NCBI RefSeq assembly: GCF_016427565.1
Contig: NZ_JAELXT010000008.1
Coordinates: 62,001-126,000 of the forward strand
Direction: 5' to 3'
Source of the DNA: Microvirga splendida
GTDB lineage: Bacteria; Pseudomonadota; Alphaproteobacteria; Rhizobiales; Beijerinckiaceae
DNA length: 64,000 nt
A model generated the notes under the pieces. The model was not told the origin of the DNA and did no database searches. It saw only the letters and a list, made by a program, of their open reading frames with translations. This document shows, piece after piece, positions 52,874 to 63,131 of this stretch (positions are counted from its first letter, which is position 1; each line of letters starts with the position of its first letter). Made by a program: the position numbers and the translations under genes.

Positions 52874-54787
52874 TCAACCTGCCACGCTCTCGCGGCTGCG
52901 TTCCTCCTCCTGGGCCCGCTTGAGGGCTTCGCGGGCCTGATCGGCCTCCCGCTGGCGGTTCCACATGGCGGCGTAGACCCCGCCCTGGGCCAGCAGGCTC
53001 CCATGGTTTCCGCGCTCGACCACCCGGCCCTGGTCGAGGACGATGATCTCGTCGGCCCCGATGACCGTGGACAGACGGTGGGCGATCACCAGGGTCGTGC
53101 GGCCGCGGCTGACTCGGTCGAGGGCATCCTGGATCTCCTTCTCGGTGAAGGTGTCGAGGGCCGAGGTCGCCTCGTCGAGAACCAGGATCGGCGGGGCTTT
53201 CAGGATCGTGCGGGCAATCGCCACGCGCTGCTTCTCGCCGCCTGAGAGCTTGAGGCCGCGCTCGCCCACGGGCGTGTCGTACCCCTCCGGCAGAAGACCG
53301 ATGAAGCGGTCGATCTGCGCAAGGCGAGCCGCCTCCTTCACCTCCTCGGGGGTCGCGTCCCAGCGGCCGTACTGGATGTTGTAGCCGATGGTGTCGTTGA
53401 ACAGCACGGTATCCTGCGGGACCATGCCGATGACCTTGCGCAATGACCCCTGCTGCACCTCGGCGATGTTCTGCCCGTCGATGAGGATGCGGCCGCTATT
53501 AGGCTCGTAGAAGCGGAACAGCAGGCGCGAGATGGTGGACTTGCCCGCGCCCGAGGGACCCACGATGGCCACCGTGTGCCCGGCCGGCACCTCGAAGCTG
53601 ACGCCCTTCAGGATCGGCCGCTCCGGGTTATAGGCGAAATGCACATCCTCGAAGCGCACGACCGCCTGCTCGACCTGGAGGGGCCTGGCGCCCGGCTTGT
53701 CCTGGATCTCGGGGTTGCGGTCGATGATCTCGAACATGTCGTCGATGTCGATCAGCGCCTGCTTGATCTCGCGGTAGAGCATGCCCATGAAGTTCAGCGG
53801 GATGTAGAGCTGCACCAGCATGGCGTTGACGAGCACGAAGCTGCCGATGGAGGCATTGCCCGCCATGATGTCCCGTGCGGCCAGCACCATGACGACGGCC
53901 ATGCCGATGGAGAAGATCACCGCCTGGCCGGCGTTGAGCACGGCGAGCGAGGTATAGGTCTGGGTCGAGGCCTTCTCAAAGCGCTCCATGGAGCGGTCGT
54001 AGCGGGCGGTCTCCCGCTGCTCGGCGCCGAAATACTTCACCGTCTCGTAGTTCAGGAGCGAGTCGACCGCCTTGGTGTTGGCGTCCGTATCGGAGTCGTT
54101 CATCTGCTTGCGGATCGTGATCCGCCACTGGGTCGCCTTGTAGGTATAGGCGAGATAGACGACGACCATGACGAAGACGACGGCCGAATAGACCCAGTTG
54201 AACTCCCATGCGAGGAGGCCCAGCACGAAGACGAACTCGAGGATCGTCGGCAGGAGCGTCAGCACCACCAGGCGCGACAGCTCCTCGATGCCCTCGCGGC
54301 CGCGCTCGAGCACGCGGGTCAGGCCGCCGGTCTTGCGCTCCAGGTGAAAGCGCAGGGACAGTCGGTGCATGTGCTCGAAGGTCTGCAGGGCGAGCTGTCT
54401 GACCGCATGCATCGCCACCTTGGCGAAGACGCCGTCGCGGACCTGCGTCAGCACCGCCATGATGATGCGGGTGAGGCCGTAGATCGCCGTGAGCAGGATC
54501 GGCGCCTTCCAGATCCAGGACCCGGCCGTTGCGGCGACCTCGGTCGCTTGGTTGCCGCTGCTCGTGACGGCCACGAGCGCGTCCGTCGCCCATTTGAAGG
54601 CAAAGGGCGTGACCATCGTGACGCCCTTGGCGACCAGAAGCAGGGCAAAGGCCAGGAAGACCCGCCGCTGAAGGTCCGGGCGGCCGTGGGGCCAGATGTA
54701 GGGCCAGAGCTTCTTCCAGGTGGGGGCCAGGCCGCTCGGCTCGGGCCGGGCTGCGCCAGTCGTCGGGACGGCGGTGGAGGGAGGCAT
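52874..54787 (-). CDS. ABC exporter, Atm1/HMT family (fused permease-ATPase)
   Basis: A 637-residue half-transporter that would work as a homodimer. Six membrane helices lie at residues about 40-340 (e.g. FLAFALLLVAKGVTMVTPFA). The glutathione-binding part looks conserved (NYETVKYFGAEQRE; VNAMLVQLYIPLNFMGMLYR). The ATPase has Walker A GPSGAGKST, signature LKLSGGEKQRVAIARTIL, Walker B ILVLDEATSALDTFTEKEIQ and H-loop VIAHRLSTV. Relatives export glutathione-linked metals or a sulfur compound for Fe-S biogenesis. Start at ATG 54787 or 54829; neither has a good ribosome binding site. Confidence 0.92.
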   Translation of the reverse strand: MPPSTAVPTTGAARPEPSGLAPTWKKLWPYIWPHGRPDLQRRVFLAFALLLVAKGVTMVTPFAFKWATDALVAVTSSGNQATEVAATAGSWIWKAPILLTAIYGLTRIIMAVLTQVRDGVFAKVAMHAVRQLALQTFEHMHRLSLRFHLERKTGGLTRVLERGREGIEELSRLVVLTLLPTILEFVFVLGLLAWEFNWVYSAVVFVMVVVYLAYTYKATQWRITIRKQMNDSDTDANTKAVDSLLNYETVKYFGAEQRETARYDRSMERFEKASTQTYTSLAVLNAGQAVIFSIGMAVVMVLAARDIMAGNASIGSFVLVNAMLVQLYIPLNFMGMLYREIKQALIDIDDMFEIIDRNPEIQDKPGARPLQVEQAVVRFEDVHFAYNPERPILKGVSFEVPAGHTVAIVGPSGAGKSTISRLLFRFYEPNSGRILIDGQNIAEVQQGSLRKVIGMVPQDTVLFNDTIGYNIQYGRWDATPEEVKEAARLAQIDRFIGLLPEGYDTPVGERGLKLSGGEKQRVAIARTILKAPPILVLDEATSALDTFTEKEIQDALDRVSRGRTTLVIAHRLSTVIGADEIIVLDQGRVVERGNHGSLLAQGGVYAAMWNRQREADQAREALKRAQEEERSRESVAG

Positions 54788-54889
54788 CGGTGAGGTCCAA
54801 TCGAAAGCTTGGACCCCGATATAAGCCATCGTCAGGGTGAATTCACCCTGCCCCAGGAAATGTCCTGTGCAGCCTCCTCGGGAGCGGAA

Positions 54890-56233
54890 TCAGTTGCTCC
54901 TGGGCTCCTGATCGCCGGGCAGGACGAAGACCTGTCCCGGGTAGATCAGGTCCGGATTGCGGATCTGCTCCTGGTTCGCGCCATAGATCACGGTGTAGCG
55001 CAGGCCCTTGCCGTAGACCCGCTGGCTGATGCGCCACAGATTGTCGCCGCGGGATACGATGGCCGTGTTGATGTTGGGGATCACGATCGTGCCGGCATCG
55101 GCCAGCTGCCCCTGCGGCAGAGCCGAAGCCACCTCGCGCGATGCCTGCGGCTGGGAGGATGCCGGGGAGCCGGATGTGCGCTGCTGACCCGGCGCAGGAG
55201 CCTGGGGCTGAGCGGAGGCCACCTGGGCGGGCACGTTGAAGCCGACCTCGGCCCTCGACCTGACCTGACCGGAGACCGGATCCACGTCATCCAGGCGGAT
55301 GCGATAGTCGCCGGGCTTCACGCCGCTGGCGATGGAGAAGGACACCCGGCCGTCGCCTCCGGCTCCTCCGGGAGCGATGAAGCTCTCATTGAGGTAGAGC
55401 CGGATGGTGGCTCCCGGCGAGGATTGTCCGGACACATAGAGCTTGCCCTCCTCCGCCTCGACCGTGACGATCTTGATCTCGGGCCGGGGTGAGGGCGTGG
55501 CGGACGGCGCGCCCGCAGCGGCAGCGGCGGGAGGAGCAGCCGGCGGCGGCGGGGAGACGGTCGGGGCGGCGCCGGCCTGCTGCTGGGGCGCAGGGGGAGC
55601 GGCTGGCTCGGCCTCGGACTTCGGCGCCTCGGCCACCTTGGTCTCCGGCGGCTCCGGATTCGACAGGACCACCGTGGGTTTGTCCGGGGATGTCAGCGTC
55701 ACGAGGGGTCGGGTCTTCCCGTCCGTGATGACGACCGTCACGGCCTGCGCGGAGCGCTGGCGCGTTCCGTCCGGCGCAATGGATTGCAGCACCACCTGGT
55801 GGGACCCGGGCGGCAGGGGCGGCGGCACAATGGCGAAGAGCCCGGAGGCGTCGGCCGCCGCGCGGGCATGAACCTGATCGCCCCTGAGAAGCTCGATGGT
55901 GGCCCCTGGGGCCGCGCGACCGGCAATGACGCTCTCCCCGTCCGGCTCGACGCGCACGACATCGAAGGAAGGAACGATGGGGGCGTCCTTGGGCTGCGCG
56001 GCAGCGGGAGTTTCGCTCGCGGCAGGTGGTTTGGCGGCGGCCAGCTGCTGGCCGGGCGAAGACTGGGCCTGGGGAGCGACGGGCTGGGCCGTCTGGGCGG
56101 ACGATCCGGCCTGCGGGGCTGCAGGCTTTCCGGACCAGGACCAGTAAAGCACGCCGAGGAGCACCGCGACGACGGCTGCTGCTGCAGCGCCGAGAAGCGC
56201 GATGGTGCCCTTTAACTCTTTCGGATGCGCCAT
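54890..56233 (-). CDS. LysM-domain envelope protein with Ig-like segments
   Basis: A 447-residue membrane-anchored protein. A single N-terminal helix (TIALLGAAAAAVVAVLLGVL) is followed by Ala/Pro/Gln-rich linkers (35-95 and 235-290) around beta-rich stretches: FDVVRVEPDGESVIAGRAAP, GATIELLRGDQVHARAAADA, and later KLYVSGQSSPGATIRLYLNE, which look like bacterial Ig-like modules. The C-terminal LysM domain (VSRGDNLWRISQRVYGKGLR, IRNPDLIYPGQVFVLPGD) binds peptidoglycan. A wall-linked scaffold role is likely. ATG 56233 starts the anchor; the LOG-family gene diverges from it. Confidence 0.87.
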   Translation of the reverse strand: MAHPKELKGTIALLGAAAAAVVAVLLGVLYWSWSGKPAAPQAGSSAQTAQPVAPQAQSSPGQQLAAAKPPAASETPAAAQPKDAPIVPSFDVVRVEPDGESVIAGRAAPGATIELLRGDQVHARAAADASGLFAIVPPPLPPGSHQVVLQSIAPDGTRQRSAQAVTVVITDGKTRPLVTLTSPDKPTVVLSNPEPPETKVAEAPKSEAEPAAPPAPQQQAGAAPTVSPPPPAAPPAAAAAGAPSATPSPRPEIKIVTVEAEEGKLYVSGQSSPGATIRLYLNESFIAPGGAGGDGRVSFSIASGVKPGDYRIRLDDVDPVSGQVRSRAEVGFNVPAQVASAQPQAPAPGQQRTSGSPASSQPQASREVASALPQGQLADAGTIVIPNINTAIVSRGDNLWRISQRVYGKGLRYTVIYGANQEQIRNPDLIYPGQVFVLPGDQEPRSN

Positions 56234-56313
56234 GATGCTTTTTCTCAAACGCGGCACTTTCCGCCATTTAAACCGTTTATCTTTCAAAAGGCTACGGCCA
56301 TAAAGGACAAAAT

Positions 56314-56970
56314 ATGCTCTACGACTCAGCCAGGGAGGCTCCCCGCCTCCCCGAAATGCCCATGTCATCTGTCAAACCGATCAAATCCATTTGTGTTTAT
56401 TGCGGCTCCGGCTTCGGAGACGACCCTGTTTTTGCCGAGAATGCTTTGGCTTTGGGCCGCCTCATGGCCGAACAGGGGATCAACCTGGTCTATGGCGGCG
56501 GCAATGTGGGCCTCATGGGCACCGTGGCCCAGTCGGTCCTCGACCATGGCGGTTATGTCACAGGGATCATTCCGGAATTCCTGAAATCCCGCGAGAAGCT
56601 TCTGGACGACGTGCAGGAAACCCTCGTCGTGCCGGACATGCACACCCGCAAGCGGCTGATGTTCGAAAAGGCCGACGCCTTCGTGGCCATGCCCGGCGGC
56701 ATCGGCACCCTGGAGGAACTCGTCGAGCAGATGACCTGGTCACAGCTCGGGCGCCATACCAAGCCGATCCTGATGCTGAGCACCAAGGGCTTCTGGAAGC
56801 CCCTGCTCACCCTGATTGCCCACATGCGCGAGCAGGGCTTCATCCGTCCCGGGCTGGAGCTCAACTATCTCGTGGCGGAGCGTGTCGAGGAGGTGATCCC
56901 AATGCTGGAAGCCTCCGCCCGCCGGGTCGGGATCGTCAGCAACGAAGAGGCGATCGAGAGCCGCTTTTAA
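56314..56970 (+). CDS. LOG family protein (TIGR00730)
   Basis: A 218-residue Rossmann-like protein of the LOG family. The motif FVAMPGGIGTLEELVEQMTW contains PGGxGTxxE; ICVYCGSGFGDDPVF and LVYGGGNVGLMGTVAQSVLD are also conserved. Proven members are cytokinin riboside 5'-monophosphate phosphoribohydrolases or purine 5'-monophosphate nucleosidases. AAGGAC precedes ATG 56314; ATG 56356 or 56362 would fit the conserved part too. Confidence 0.9.
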   Translation: MLYDSAREAPRLPEMPMSSVKPIKSICVYCGSGFGDDPVFAENALALGRLMAEQGINLVYGGGNVGLMGTVAQSVLDHGGYVTGIIPEFLKSREKLLDDVQETLVVPDMHTRKRLMFEKADAFVAMPGGIGTLEELVEQMTWSQLGRHTKPILMLSTKGFWKPLLTLIAHMREQGFIRPGLELNYLVAERVEEVIPMLEASARRVGIVSNEEAIESRF

Positions 56971-56979
56971 AAACGTTGA

Positions 56980-57429
56980 TTATCCTGCGCGGGACAACAC
57001 AAGCCCGCCCAGGATCATGCCCGCCGCCAGGAGCCGCTGCCAGGTGATCGCCTGCACGGGAAGGCCGAAGGCTCCGACAGCGTCCAATACCAGGGCTGCA
57101 GCGACCTGCCCGAAGATCAGGGCCGCCACGGTGCTGACCACGCCGAGCTGCGGCACGCCCCAGATCACGACGGCGACGTAGAACGCGCCCAAAAGCCCTC
57201 CGAGCCAGGACCACCAGGGAGCCGCGGCCATGGCGCTGCCCGATGGCCATGCGCCGCGGACCGCGCTGAGCACGGCCAGAACAACGAAGCCGATCCCGAA
57301 TGAGATGCAAGCCGCCAGCACGGGATCGCTGAGGGATTTCGCGAGCGCTGCATTGATGGGCGCCTGGGCCGCCAGGAATACGCCGCCGACGAGGATTCCT
57401 AGGAGCGGGAGCAGGATGGAGATGTTCAT
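56980..57429 (-). CDS. DMT-superfamily small membrane transporter (DUF606/YdcZ type)
   Basis: A 149-residue protein with about five membrane helices: ILLPLLGILVGGVFLAAQAP, AACISFGIGFVVLAVLSAVR, WWSWLGGLLGAFYVAVVIWG, VVSTVAALIFGQVAAALVLD, LLAAGMILGGLVLS. This is the DUF606/YdcZ half-size pattern; family members often act as pairs, but no second copy adjoins. The substrate is unknown. ATG 57429 follows GAGG. It faces the LOG gene tail to tail with a 9-base gap. Confidence 0.85.
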   Translation of the reverse strand: MNISILLPLLGILVGGVFLAAQAPINAALAKSLSDPVLAACISFGIGFVVLAVLSAVRGAWPSGSAMAAAPWWSWLGGLLGAFYVAVVIWGVPQLGVVSTVAALIFGQVAAALVLDAVGAFGLPVQAITWQRLLAAGMILGGLVLSRAG

Positions 57430-57481
57430 GGGAGCCTCAGAAGAAGCATAGGCTTGAATTGGCAGGTCGTGCACGCACAGA

Positions 57482-57583
57482 CCTCATCCTGAGGAGCAGA
57501 CAAAGTCTGCGTCTCGAAGGATCTCCAGTGCCCTCTGGAATCTGCTTCGAAACGGTCGCTTAGGCGACCTCCTCAGGATGAGG
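57482..57583. repeat. branched palindromic repeat, family B (copy 1)
   Basis: Outer arms CCTCATCCTGAGGAG (57482-57496) and CTCCTCAGGATGAGG (57569-57583) are exact complements. Between them three hairpins follow in order: CAGAC/GTCTG, CGTCTCGAAG/CTTCGAAACG with an inner TCCAG/CTGGA, and GGTCGC/GCGACC. The whole would fold as a four-arm cloverleaf. It fills the gap before the cimA stop. Copy 2 is at 59741. Confidence 0.8.
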
Positions 57584-57601
57584 TCGAGTTTACGAAAACG
57601 G

Positions 57602-59197
57602 CTAAAGCGCCGCCCCACCCTTCAACAGTTTGTAGATTATCGAATCCGTCAGCGCCTGGAACGAGGCATCGATGATGTTCGGCGAGACGCCGATGGTGGT
57701 CCAGCGCTCGCCCGTGCCGTCGGCGAACTCGATCAGCACCCGCGTGACGGCGTCCGATCCGCCCTGATAGATGCGGACCTTGTAGTCGACGAGTTCCAGG
57801 TCCTGGATCAGGTGCTGGTACTTGCCGAGATCCTTGCGGAGCGCAACGTCGAGCGCGTTCACCGGACCGTTGCCCTCGGCCGCCGAGATCAGCACCTCGT
57901 CGCCGACGCGCACCTTCACGATGGCCTCGGATGCGGTGACGAGTTCGCCGACCGCGTTGAAGCGGCGCTCCACATTGACGGAGAAACGCTCCACATCGAA
58001 GAAGGCCGGCACCTCGCCGAGCATGCGCTTGACCAACACGTAGAAGGATGCGTCCGCGCCCTCGAAGGCGAAGCCCTCCGACTCCTTGCGCTTCACCTCG
58101 TCGAGCACGCGGGCGATGCGCGGATCGCCCTTCTGCAGCTCGATTCCGCAGCGCTTGAGCTCCGCCAGGATGTTCGACTGGCCGCCCTGATCCGACACCA
58201 GAACCTTGCGCGCATTGCCAACGACTTCCGGCTCGACGTGTTCATAGGTGCGCGGATCCTTGAGCACCGCGGAGGCATGAATGCCGGCCTTCGTGGCGAA
58301 GGCGCTGGAGCCCACGAAAGGCGCATGACGGTTGGGCTGCCGGTTGAGGATCTCGTCCACCTGCCGCGATACATGGGTGAGCTGGCCCAATGTCTCGTCG
58401 GTGACGCCGAGATCGAAGCGGGCGGCATAGCCGTCCTTGAGCTTCAGGGCGCCGATGAGCGTGATGAGATTGGCGTTGCCGCAGCGCTCGCCGAGGCCGT
58501 TGAGCGTGCCCTGAATCTGGCGCGCACCCGCCTCGACAGCCGCGAGGGAGTTGGCGACCGCGCAGCCGCAATCGTCGTGTGCATGAATGCCGAGATGCGC
58601 GCCCGGCACCGTCTTCGTGACCGTGGAGACGATCTGCGTCACCTCGTGAGGCAGCGTGCCGCCATTGGTGTCGCACAGCACGATCCAGCGCGCCCCCGCC
58701 TCATAGGCCGTCTTCACGCAAGACAGCGCGTAATCGGGATTGGCCTTGTAGCCGTCGAAGAAATGCTCGCAATCGACGAGCACCTCGCGGTCCCTGGCGC
58801 GGGCCGCCTCGACGCTCTCGTGGATTCCGGCGAGGTTTTCCTCCGGGGTCGTCTCCAGCGCCACGCGCACATGATAGTCCCAGGACTTGGCGACGAAGCA
58901 GATGGCGTCGGCCTCGGCTTCCAGCAGGGCCGCGACGCCCGGATCGTTCGACACCGAGCGCCCTGCCCGCTTCGTCATGCCGAAGGCCGTGAACTTGGCG
59001 TTCTTCGTGCGCTTCCCAGCAAAAAAGGCGGTATCCAGGGGGTTCGCCCCCGGATAGCCGCCTTCCACATAATCGATGCCAAGCCGGTCGAGGAGCGTGG
59101 CGATCGCCTTCTTGTCCTCGAGCGAGAAATCGACCCCCGTCGTCTGCGCCCCGTCGCGCAGGGTGGTGTCGAAGAGATAGACGCGTTCTCGACTCAT
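57602..59197 (-). CDS. cimA: citramalate synthase (2-isopropylmalate synthase family)
   Basis: A 531-residue enzyme joining acetyl-CoA and pyruvate to citramalate, which feeds isoleucine synthesis. VYLFDTTLRDGAQTTGVDFS begins the DRE-TIM barrel; LGIHAHDDCGCAVANSLAAV (metal His pair), QIQGTLNGLGERCGNANLIT and FATKAGIHASAVLKDPRTYE are conserved. The C-terminal LeuA dimer/allosteric domain is present (FSVNVERRFNAVGELV, GNGPVNALDVALRKDLGKYQ). The length and the DTTLRDGAQ start separate it from LeuA. ATG 59197 has AGGAAG upstream and overlaps the stop of the GNAT gene by 4 bases. Confidence 0.93.
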   Translation of the reverse strand: MSRERVYLFDTTLRDGAQTTGVDFSLEDKKAIATLLDRLGIDYVEGGYPGANPLDTAFFAGKRTKNAKFTAFGMTKRAGRSVSNDPGVAALLEAEADAICFVAKSWDYHVRVALETTPEENLAGIHESVEAARARDREVLVDCEHFFDGYKANPDYALSCVKTAYEAGARWIVLCDTNGGTLPHEVTQIVSTVTKTVPGAHLGIHAHDDCGCAVANSLAAVEAGARQIQGTLNGLGERCGNANLITLIGALKLKDGYAARFDLGVTDETLGQLTHVSRQVDEILNRQPNRHAPFVGSSAFATKAGIHASAVLKDPRTYEHVEPEVVGNARKVLVSDQGGQSNILAELKRCGIELQKGDPRIARVLDEVKRKESEGFAFEGADASFYVLVKRMLGEVPAFFDVERFSVNVERRFNAVGELVTASEAIVKVRVGDEVLISAAEGNGPVNALDVALRKDLGKYQHLIQDLELVDYKVRIYQGGSDAVTRVLIEFADGTGERWTTIGVSPNIIDASFQALTDSIIYKLLKGGAAL

Positions 59198-59703
59198 GAC
59201 GACAACTTCCTGTCTTCGGGCGGCGCCAGCCGTTTTTCCATGGTGGTGGTGCCGAGCCATTCATCGCCCAGTGGCATCGTGTTGCGGCGCTGCGGCTGAA
59301 ACCCGTGCTTCTGGAAGAAGGGCTGCGCATTGTCGCTCACCTCGGCGACAATGCGCGAGGCGCCGCGTGCGGTGGCGAGCTTCTCAACCGCATCGTAGAG
59401 CATCGTGCCGATGCCCTGCCCTGCCACGGCCGGATGCACATGGAACAGCTCGATCAGCTCGTTGTCTTTCAGCGCAATGAAGCCGACGGGCGAGCCCTCG
59501 ACGGTGGCCACCAGCGTGAGGCTTTTGTTAAGCTTCTCGGCGAAGGCATCATCCTCGGCGAGAGCCATCCAGGCCTCCTGCTGGCTCTCGCTGTAATCCT
59601 CGCCGGTCAGCTCCGCGATGCTCTCCTCGTAGATGTCGACGAGCACCTGCAGGTCGGCGGGCAGGAAGGGACGGAGCCCCGGTTTCGGCAAGGCCTGTCC
59701 CAT
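59194..59703 (-). CDS. GNAT family N-acetyltransferase
   Basis: A 169-residue acetyl-CoA-dependent acetyltransferase. VGFIALKDNELIELFHVHPA is the central strand region; VAGQGIGTMLYDAVEKLA is motif A with the Q/RxxGxG acetyl-CoA loop; PFFQKHGFQPQ is the C-terminal motif B. The substrate is unknown. ATG 59703 is used; GTG 59730 with GGAGG close by is possible. It is translationally coupled to cimA (ATGA overlap). Confidence 0.87.
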   Translation of the reverse strand: MGQALPKPGLRPFLPADLQVLVDIYEESIAELTGEDYSESQQEAWMALAEDDAFAEKLNKSLTLVATVEGSPVGFIALKDNELIELFHVHPAVAGQGIGTMLYDAVEKLATARGASRIVAEVSDNAQPFFQKHGFQPQRRNTMPLGDEWLGTTTMEKRLAPPEDRKLSS

Positions 59704-59740
59704 CAGCGTGCCCTTCCCTTGCTGTTCCACTTTCCTCCAG

Positions 59741-59840
59741 CCTCATCCTGAGGAGCAGACGCAGTCTGCGTCTCGAAGGAGGATCCAGCGCGCACTGGAA
59801 GCTCCTTCGAGACGGCGCTGCGCGCCTCCTCAGGATGAGG
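59741..59840. repeat. branched palindromic repeat, family B (copy 2)
   Basis: Same outer arms as copy 1 (59741-59755 and 59826-59840) in the same orientation. The second hairpin is perfect here, CGTCTCGAAGGAG with CTCCTTCGAGACG, and its tip keeps TCCAG/CTGGA. The third hairpin reads GGCGC/GCGCC where copy 1 has GGTCGC/GCGACC, so both arms changed together. It fills the gap between the GNAT and cysS genes. Confidence 0.8.
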
Positions 59841-59881
59841 GCAGAGGAAGGCAAAGCCGGTGTCCTGGACAGCTGTGAGGC

Positions 59882-61351
<1,470 letters not shown>

Positions 61352-61644
61352 GAAACCATACCCCTGTCAGGCCGCAGGCCGGAGGGTGGTTTCGATCTTG
61401 GAATGAGAACGAGACGGCTCCAGCCAGCGAAGTGCGCTAGCCGCAAATAATCCCGGAAATGAGGATCGTTGCCGTGTTCATGAAGCCATCAATGCCTTTT
61501 CAGGCTGAAGTCGTCAAGATTTCCGATTCGGTAATCATGTTGAATTTGCACGGCCGCATGAAACGGGTTCTGCCCGTGCGCGTTAGAGCTTTGTTCACGC
61601 ACACTCGTGACATAATGGCACGAGTTCAACCAATGAGGTCTTCG

Positions 61645-61968
61645 ATGCGCCGCGCATTTGCCATGCTCGGAATGGGTACTGCCGTGTTTTTTGCAGCCGC
61701 GTCCCTGACGCTGCTCCCCAATGGTACCCAGGCCTCTTCGTCTGAGGCGACCTTCATGGTCCCTGCCGCCGACGGCTATGGCGTCGCGGAGTGCCTCATA
61801 ACAAACCAAGCTTGTGGCCAAGTTGTGGCAAACGCCTGGTGCGAGGCTCACGGATACGCCAAGGCCGTTTCCTTCCGGCAGATGGCGCCCCACGAGACCA
61901 CGGGAACGATCCAGAAGGCCTCCTTCGTCCCCAAGGAGCCGCCGGTCTCCGTCACCTGCTCGAACTGA
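61645..61968 (+). CDS. hypothetical secreted small protein
   Basis: A 107-residue protein with a signal peptide (MRRAFAMLGMGTAVFFAAAS, then a cut after TQA). The mature part has five cysteines (GVAECLITNQACGQVVANAW, CEAHGYAKAVSF, SVTCSN), probably paired in the periplasm. No family name can be given with confidence. ATG 61645 is preferred as GAGG lies 9 bases upstream; ATGs at 61615 and 61633 are in frame. A terminator follows. Confidence 0.65.
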   Translation: MRRAFAMLGMGTAVFFAAASLTLLPNGTQASSSEATFMVPAADGYGVAECLITNQACGQVVANAWCEAHGYAKAVSFRQMAPHETTGTIQKASFVPKEPPVSVTCSN

Positions 61969-61992
61969 GATCTGACCTAAGGTCATGCGTTA

Positions 61993-62019
61993 GGGAGCCG
62001 GCTTTCGGCTCCCTTTTTT
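61993..62019. terminator. Rho-independent terminator between the secreted protein gene and creA
   Basis: GGGAGCCG (61993-62000) pairs with CGGCTCCC (62006-62013) around GCTTT, followed by TTTTTTG on the plus strand. It lies between convergent genes; only the plus-strand side has the T-run. Confidence 0.8.
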
Positions 62020-62024
62020 GCGCC

Positions 62025-62543
62025 CTACCCGTTCAGCCACTCCCCGCATTTGGGCGGCACCTCGGTACCCCAGGGCATCAGGGGCACGGTCGAGGTGGAG
62101 TTCTTGGGCGAGCCCTCGATGGGCCGGTCCGAATAGACCATGTAGACCAGGGTGTTTCGCTTCACGTCGCAGCCGCGCACGATCTGCATCTTCTTGAAGA
62201 TCAAGGAGCGGCGCTCGCTGAACACCACGTCGCCCTGGCCGAATTTCTGCTTGAACTTCACCGGCCCGACCTGCCGGCACGCCAGCGAGATGTCGGACAC
62301 CTCCTCAGCCACGCCGAAGGTGCCGGCGATGCCGCCGCGTTCCGGGGTCGTGTAGTGGCAGGCCACGCCCTCGACCACCGGATCGTCGAGCCCGTACACG
62401 GCGAGCTTGTCGTCCGGGGTGAGCGCCCGCCAGACCGTGGACTTCTTGAAGATCAGGTCGGGCTCCTGCGCCGCGGCACCGGTGGCGGCAGCCAGGGTGA
62501 GGGTCAGGGCCAAGGCGATTCGTGCAAGCATCTTCGGTTTCAT
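62025..62543 (-). CDS. creA: CreA family protein
   Basis: A 172-residue periplasmic protein. The signal peptide is ARIALALTLTLAAATGAAA. The CreA domain is evident: DLIFKKSTVWRALTPDDKLA, VEGVACHYTTPERGGIAG, DISLACRQVGPVKF, RRSLIFKKMQIVRGCDVKRN, YMVYSDRPIEGSPKNSTSTV. Its function is unknown; the name comes from the cre region of E. coli. It starts at ATG 62543, 51 bases after the VOC gene on the same strand. Confidence 0.92.
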   Translation of the reverse strand: MKPKMLARIALALTLTLAAATGAAAQEPDLIFKKSTVWRALTPDDKLAVYGLDDPVVEGVACHYTTPERGGIAGTFGVAEEVSDISLACRQVGPVKFKQKFGQGDVVFSERRSLIFKKMQIVRGCDVKRNTLVYMVYSDRPIEGSPKNSTSTVPLMPWGTEVPPKCGEWLNG

Positions 62544-62594
62544 CTCCCACCGTTACGCTGTCATGTGGGGATGGCCGGGGCTTTTGGCGAGGGT

Positions 62595-62990
62595 CTATTC
62601 CGGCTGATGGCAGACGACGCAGATCTTGTTGCCGTCGAGGTCGCGAAAGTAGGCGCCGTAATAGTTCGCATGGTAGTGCGGGCGCAGGCCGGGCCTGCCC
62701 TCGTCCGTGCCGCCCTGCGCCATGGCGGCGGCATGGCAGGCGTTGACCGCGCTGCGCTTGGGCGAGAGCAACGCGATCATGGCCCCGTTGCCGACGCTCG
62801 GGGGCTCCCCATTGAAAGGGCGCGCTACCAGGAACTGTGGCGGCCCGCCAGGCAAACCCCACCCGACGAGCATGTCGTCCGAGTACCGAATTTCATGCCC
62901 GAGTGGCGCAAGGACGGCATCGTAGAACGACCGCGCCCGGGCGAGGTCGTTTGCCCCGATGGTCGTATGGGAGTACATGCTGGATCTCAT
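62595..62990 (-). CDS. VOC family protein (glyoxalase/dioxygenase fold)
   Basis: A 131-residue single-domain VOC protein. HTTIGANDLARARSFYDAVL is the classic start with the first metal His; GGPPQFLVARPFNGEP and YYGAYFRDLDGNKICVVCHQ give the later strands and the metal Glu/Asp region. Members include glyoxalases and resistance proteins; the substrate is unknown. ATG 62990 or 62978 may be the start. It precedes creA on the same strand. Confidence 0.87.
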   Translation of the reverse strand: MRSSMYSHTTIGANDLARARSFYDAVLAPLGHEIRYSDDMLVGWGLPGGPPQFLVARPFNGEPPSVGNGAMIALLSPKRSAVNACHAAAMAQGGTDEGRPGLRPHYHANYYGAYFRDLDGNKICVVCHQPE

Positions 62991-63131
62991 TTCGGAGTCG
63001 CTCCTGGGGAAAGCTAGACAGCTTCCCCTGAAGCAGGCAAGGCGTTAATCACAATAGGGTCAAATTCGGGCGTCACATGACGAGCGACCCCGGCATAGGA
63101 TGCCCAACGGACCGGTTCTGCGATCAGCTTC

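Noticed and set aside
52790..53245. Plus-strand frame beginning in the palindromic repeat before the ABC exporter
   Set aside because: It starts inside repeat sequence and continues antisense to the exporter gene; a similar peptide arises at 9781 from the other repeat copy.
57482..59840. Family B repeats as ends of a composite transposon carrying cimA and the GNAT gene
   Set aside because: There is no transposase, no target duplication is visible, and the enclosed genes have normal composition and are typical chromosomal genes.
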